A stretch of DNA of 7,343 nt. Origin: Nitrososphaera sp. GTDB taxonomy: Archaea; Thermoproteota; Nitrososphaeria; Nitrososphaerales; Nitrososphaeraceae. The stretch lies in contig JAKEIF010000237.1 in the NCBI GenBank assembly GCA_022545875.1, forward strand, positions 1 to 7,343, in the 5' to 3' direction. The translations under genes were made by a program, and so were the position numbers. Shown piece by piece: positions 5,196 to 7,343 of this stretch (position 1 is its first letter; each line of letters opens with the position of its first letter). The notes beneath the pieces are model-generated. The model saw only the letters and a program-made list of their open reading frames with translations. It ran no database searches and had not been told where the DNA came from.

Positions 5196-5348
5196 TCAGT
5201 AGGAGTGAATATCCTTCTTGTGTAGCCGAAGATCCCTAAAGGAGTAGAACTTTGCCTGACATTTGTCGCATTGCCAAGTGCCGCGTCTTTTGGTCAAATC
5301 AGAAGGTTTGAAATTCAGAGTGTACTTTAGCTTGTTAGTGGCGTTCAT
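5196..5348 (-). CDS. Single C2H2 zinc-finger miniprotein, 50 aa
   Basis: This short ORF reads from ATG at 5348 to TGA at 5196-5198. Residues 25-50 form one classical C2H2 finger: Cys27-X2-Cys30-X12-His43-X4-His48, with hydrophobic Phe34 and Leu40 at the usual core positions. The first 24 residues are basic and polar (KLKY, TKRRG), as in a DNA- or RNA-binding arm. A strong TATA box at 5371-5382 places the transcript start within a few bases of the ATG, so the gene looks functional and leaderless. Its C-terminal HSY and the codons TCC TAC TGA recur exactly in the divergent 89-aa finger protein. A single finger rarely gives sequence-specific binding on its own; a dimer or protein partner is likely (inference). 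Confidence 0.75.
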   Translation of the reverse strand: MNATNKLKYTLNFKPSDLTKRRGTWQCDKCQAKFYSFRDLRLHKKDIHSY

Positions 5349-5370
5349 ATTCGTATCCTCAAAAGGGGAT

Positions 5371-5382
5371 AATTATATAAAG
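5371..5382 (-). promoter_or_regulatory. TATA box of the 50-aa C2H2 gene
   Basis: On the minus strand ctttatataatt is centred 28 nt before the ATG at 5348, fitting a leaderless transcript. Confidence 0.6.
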
Positions 5383-5428
5383 TTTCATAGATATACACTG
5401 CTTAGCTAAAATTGCCATTATGGGTAAA

Positions 5429-5439
5429 TTATCTTATAG
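5429..5439 (+). promoter_or_regulatory. Possible TATA box of the 89-aa C2H2 gene
   Basis: ttatcttatag is centred about 40 nt before the GTG at 5474, predicting a leader of roughly 10-15 nt that would include gcgggag just before the start. Another AT-rich patch within the gene (gtatatag, about 5491-5498) would suit a later start. Confidence 0.3.
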
Positions 5440-5473
5440 TCAGCAATGGTATCAGTAACATGAGCGGGAGATT

Positions 5474-5743
5474 GTGCCTTGGATGGGCACGGCAGTATAT
5501 AGCACAAACGCCATAAACTATTCAAGCATTTTCTCAAGAGTAGTAACTGTGATTACTTCTCAAGACCCCGTGATAGACAGTCTCGGAACTCCGGAAGGCA
5601 GAACAACGATACATAACTTGCGATTGCCCCGTTCCTATGATCGATACCATGTCCGCCAGTATCACAAGTGCTCAAAATGTCCCCTCGAATTCGCCAGCGC
5701 CAAGGCGCTACAGAAACACAAATTCGAAAATCATTCCTACTGA
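5474..5743 (+). CDS. C2H2 zinc-finger protein with unknown N-terminal region, 89 aa
   Basis: Residues 64-89 form one C2H2 finger, Cys66-X2-Cys69-X12-His82-X4-His87, ending in HSY like the divergent 50-aa protein. The first 60 residues have no recognisable fold: a Ser/Thr/Val-rich part, then a basic Arg/Tyr-rich stretch (50-65) leading into the finger. The start is uncertain. GTG 5474 follows an in-frame TAA at 5456-5458 and is preceded by ggag; ATG 5483 and GTG 5549 (64 aa) are alternatives, and all keep the finger. The poor quality of the N-terminal region means the true protein may be shorter. Together with the 50-aa gene it forms a head-to-head pair around a 125-bp intergenic region. Confidence 0.65.
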   Translation: MPWMGTAVYSTNAINYSSIFSRVVTVITSQDPVIDSLGTPEGRTTIHNLRLPRSYDRYHVRQYHKCSKCPLEFASAKALQKHKFENHSY

Positions 5744-5785
5744 TTAATCTGATAAACAATGAAGCCATCCGATCGAAAATGAAAA

Positions 5786-5911
5786 GTGGCCGGCACCGTA
5801 TTGACTCAAGACCACTGTGATGCCGGCCTGAGGAAAGGGATGAACGGGTACGCGGACATCCTGTCTCCTTACCTTAAGGAAGTAATACAACTATGTAAAT
5901 GTGGAAGGTAG
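5786..5911 (+). CDS. Possible 41-aa miniprotein
   Basis: An ORF from GTG 5786 (in-frame TGA at 5780-5782) to TAG 5909-5911 encodes a 41-residue peptide with an amphipathic-looking C-terminal half (ADILSPYLKEVIQLCKC) ending CKCGR. An ATG at 5840 would give 23 aa. The AT-rich tctgataaac around 5749-5758 lies about 30 nt before the GTG. No family is recognised and the 8-bp inverted repeat falls within it, so the DNA may instead encode an RNA or nothing. Confidence 0.22.
   Translation: MAGTVLTQDHCDAGLRKGMNGYADILSPYLKEVIQLCKCGR
5788..5828. repeat. Perfect 8-bp inverted repeat with 25-nt spacer
   Basis: ggccggca (5788-5795) and tgccggcc (5821-5828) are exact reverse complements and GC-rich compared with the surrounding DNA. 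They could form a stable RNA hairpin or a protein-binding site. A competing pairing, agtgg (5785-5789) with ccact (5812-5816), is also possible. Confidence 0.5.
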
Positions 5912-5915
5912 TCTT

Positions 5916-5932
5916 TGACAGATTTTCTGTCA
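5916..5932 (-). terminator. Small hairpin downstream of the histone gene
   Basis: tgacag (5916-5921) and ctgtca (5927-5932) form a perfect 6-bp stem with a 5-nt loop, about 36 nt past the histone stop. There is no T-run after it on either strand, so a termination or RNA-stability role is only a suggestion. Confidence 0.25.
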
Positions 5933-5968
5933 CTTGGATTACATCCCCCGTCGCACATAACACGGTGA

Positions 5969-6193
5969 CTAGAGTCTGATCACATTTTTCGACGCCAGCC
6001 GGACATCCTCCGGCTTGATGGTCTTCCGGCCTGCATGCACAGAGAGATCTACTGCCTGTCTTGCGATCCTGCAGCCTACCTCTTCCAAGACTTTTCGAAG
6101 TTCATCTGCCGCATCGTCGCTTACCCTCTCCGCGCCAGACTTTTTCAGGACGCGATACATTACTGCAAGACCAAATTCCGGACCAGAAGACAT
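5969..6193 (-). CDS. Archaeal histone (HMf type)
   Basis: This 74-aa protein is a single histone fold without tails; it dimerises, wraps DNA and can stack into extended hypernucleosome-like fibres. By alignment to HMfB from memory, the DNA-contact loops are ERVS (22-25, Arg23) and RKTI (56-59, Lys57-Thr58). The dimer-dimer interface residues Leu50, His53 and Asp63 match HMfB Leu46, His49 and Asp59. Gly20 matches HMfB Gly16, the small residue at the stacking surface, so multimer formation should be possible. The N-terminus is about four residues longer than in HMf. Cys41 is unusual for histones of this group. The ATG has a TATA-like box at leaderless spacing. The gene is divergent from the TatD gene and stands alone. 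Confidence 0.96.
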   Translation of the reverse strand: MSSGPEFGLAVMYRVLKKSGAERVSDDAADELRKVLEEVGCRIARQAVDLSVHAGRKTIKPEDVRLASKNVIRL

Positions 6194-6213
6194 AGGTGCT
6201 TATCTGAGGATAC

Positions 6214-6227
6214 TATGTTAAAACTTT
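6214..6227 (-). promoter_or_regulatory. TATA-like box of the histone gene
   Basis: On the minus strand aaaagttttaacat is centred about 27 nt before the ATG at 6193, so the mRNA should be leaderless or nearly so. Confidence 0.5.
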
Positions 6228-6259
6228 TGGCATAAGTCTGTAGACAAAGATTCTATCCA

Positions 6260-6270
6260 ATAGAATTTAT
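6260..6270 (+). promoter_or_regulatory. TATA-like box of the TatD-family gene
   Basis: atagaatttat is centred 30 nt before the TTG at 6296 and supports that codon as the start. Confidence 0.5.
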
Positions 6271-6295
6271 CCTTCATTACTGATCCCGTTTTCAA

Positions 6296-7060
6296 TTGCG
6301 GTTATACGACGCACACATACACCTTACGGACGAGTCTTATTCCTCCTACCTGCACCATTTGCTTGCGGGGCTTCGCGCGATGAACATGGTCGCATGTTCG
6401 GTTGCGGTTGATCTCGCCAGCAGTAAACGGGCATTCGACCTTTTCATAGAATATCGTGACGTTGTGAAAAACTTTGTAGGAATACACCCCGAGGCCGCCG
6501 CGAAAGAAGATCTAGACGCATTTGCTGAAATGTTTTCTCACAACATAAAATACATTGACGGCGTGGGCGAGATCGGTCTAGACAAGACATATGATGAACG
6601 GGGAATCAGCTCATACGACGCGCAGAAAAAAGTCTTTGGCGCAATGCTGGGCTTGGCCGAAACCAGCGGCAAGCCCGTCTCTATACATTCAAGAAAGGCA
6701 CTCGATGACGTTCTTCAAATCCTCACTTCTTACAGGCTCAAAGGTGTCCTGCTACACTGGTTTGCAGGAAGCAAGAAACAGTTAGCTCAAGCGGTGGACA
6801 CGGGCTACTTTGTTTCCTTTGGTCCGGCGTTAGTATATTCAGGCGACAAGAAGGTGCTTTTGCGAAATGCGCCAAAGGACAGAATCTTGGCTGAGACAGA
6901 TGGACCTGTAGCGTATTCTCATTGCTTTGCGAATCTCTCTGCAGCTTCAACATCGTTTCTCGTGAGCGTGGCCTACGCTATGGCAAGAGTGCTTGGGATG
7001 AACTACGAAGAGGCAGCGATACTCTTGGAGAAAAACGCAAAATCTTATCTTTCGACATGA
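6296..7060 (+). CDS. TatD-family metal-dependent hydrolase
   Basis: TatD proteins are two-metal TIM-barrel hydrolases of the amidohydrolase group; tested members are DNases, some being 3'-5' exonucleases. All family metal ligands can be placed: His7 and His9 in DAHIH, Glu92 in GVGEIGLD (89-96), His131 in SIHSRKA, His154 in LLHWFAG, and Asp202 in ETDGP. At 254 aa it is close to the usual 250-260. The start is TTG, two codons before YDAHIH, which is where the first barrel strand begins in the family; a TATA box at the right distance agrees. It lies 41 bp upstream of S17e on the same strand, but S17e has its own promoter-like box. The native substrate is unknown; a DNA or RNA 3'-end role is inference from the family. 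Confidence 0.93.
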   Translation: MRLYDAHIHLTDESYSSYLHHLLAGLRAMNMVACSVAVDLASSKRAFDLFIEYRDVVKNFVGIHPEAAAKEDLDAFAEMFSHNIKYIDGVGEIGLDKTYDERGISSYDAQKKVFGAMLGLAETSGKPVSIHSRKALDDVLQILTSYRLKGVLLHWFAGSKKQLAQAVDTGYFVSFGPALVYSGDKKVLLRNAPKDRILAETDGPVAYSHCFANLSAASTSFLVSVAYAMARVLGMNYEEAAILLEKNAKSYLST

Positions 7061-7064
7061 CGGG

Positions 7065-7075
7065 AAAGATAAAAT
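7065..7075 (+). promoter_or_regulatory. TATA-like box of the S17e gene
   Basis: aaagataaaat, just after the TatD stop, is centred 32 nt before the S17e ATG, giving a predicted leader of about 5 nt. Confidence 0.5.
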
Positions 7076-7101
7076 AGCCTCACCTTTGCCTTTTCTGATG
7101 G

Positions 7102-7343
7102 ATGAATAGGATAAAGCGCATCTCTACGGAGTTGCTCCAGACGCACCCAGAAAAATTTGGGTTGGAATTTGATTCTAACAAGAAGGCTCTCAACGATCTT
7201 GCTATTGTAAGGTCTAAGGTTCTGCGAAACGAACTCGCCGGCTACATTACTTCCCACCTGCGCAAGCAGGCGGCTCAGGAGAAGGCTTCCCTTGCGGCGG
7301 CTTCTGATGAAGTTGAGGATGAATCCGAAGAGACAGAAGAATA
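7102..7343 (+). CDS. rps17e: 30S ribosomal protein S17e (last stop base cut off)
   Basis: S17e is a small-subunit ribosomal protein shared by archaea and eukaryotes and absent from bacteria. Eighty codons are visible from ATG 7102, followed by ta at the window edge, which is probably the first two bases of TAA or TAG. Family marks are the basic start NRIKRIS, the LLQTHPEKF motif (11-19), FDSNKKAL (23-30), and VLRNELAGYIT (40-50). Compared with typical archaeal S17e (about 60-70 aa), this one carries an acidic C-terminal tail from about residue 68 (SDEVEDESEETEE). The upstream TatD gene reads in the same direction, but a TATA-like box in the 41-bp gap suggests separate control. Confidence 0.93.
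   Translation, partial: MNRIKRISTELLQTHPEKFGLEFDSNKKALNDLAIVRSKVLRNELAGYITSHLRKQAAQEKASLAAASDEVEDESEETEE

Noticed and set aside
5817..5870. Possible C/D box guide RNA (gtgatgc, ctga and atga motifs)
   Set aside because: The spacing between the C-like and D'-like boxes is only about 4 nt instead of around 12, and the C box is imperfect.
6015..6235. Two plus-strand ORFs of 66-68 aa opposite the histone gene
   Set aside because: They are shadows of the conserved histone frame with no recognisable domain.
7045..7257. 70-aa minus-strand ORF opposite the start of S17e
   Set aside because: The plus-strand frame is clearly S17e; the antisense frame shows nothing recognisable.
1..7343. CRISPR array or insertion sequence
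   Set aside because: No regularly spaced repeats, transposase motifs or long terminal inverted repeats were seen on reading the window.

Overview
The window looks like chromosomal DNA from an ammonia-oxidising archaeon of the Nitrososphaera type (Thaumarchaeota/Nitrososphaerota). The evidence is a set of archaeal and eukaryote-like information-processing genes: the archease C-terminus, FEN1 flap endonuclease, an HMf-type histone, ribosomal protein S17e and an intron-bearing tRNA-Ser. In addition, TATA-like boxes sit about 25-35 nt upstream of start codons, many of which are TTG or GTG, and several small zinc-binding proteins are present. Genus-level placement is inference; no marker in the window fixes it.

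Layout. 1-216: 3' end of archease (+). 384-785: stand-alone response-regulator receiver protein (+), which meets FEN1 (-, 780-1805) tail to tail with a 6-bp overlap. A perfect hairpin followed by T5, in the terminator orientation for the receiver, lies inside the FEN1 coding sequence. Upstream of FEN1 on the minus strand are an AAA+ ATPase (1869-2597), an unknown 105-aa protein (2674-2991) and a two-TM/Gly-rich/zinc-ribbon protein (2998-3321); the last two look like one operon. A divergent promoter region leads to a Cys-rich 70-aa protein (+, 3448-3660), which converges on a JAMM/MPN+ metalloprotease (-, 3667-4074). Another divergent region leads to a PqqD-like protein (+, 4208-4531), whose end overlaps by 35 bp the end of an unknown 143-aa protein (-, 4497-4928).

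5019-5142: tRNA-Ser(CGA), apparently carrying two introns: one at the canonical 37/38 site and one in the D-loop. 5143-5968: a looser, accessory-looking stretch with two single-finger C2H2 proteins arranged head to head (50 aa on -, 5196-5348; 89 aa on +, 5474-5743), whose C-termini resemble each other. It also has an 8-bp perfect inverted repeat within a possible 41-aa ORF. 5969-6193: archaeal histone (-). 6296-7060: TatD-family metal-dependent hydrolase (+). 7102-7343: ribosomal protein S17e (+), complete except for the last base of its probable stop codon.

Working together: the window is mainly nucleic-acid metabolism (RNA ligation cofactor, flap removal, chromatin, TatD nuclease-like hydrolase, tRNA, ribosome), with small metal-binding and regulatory proteins between. 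It holds no CRISPR array, recognisable transposase, integrase or rRNA gene. The best candidates for something undescribed are the two-intron tRNA, the C2H2 pair next to it, the hairpin inside FEN1 with its imperfect PIP motif, and the orphan PqqD-like/143-aa pair.
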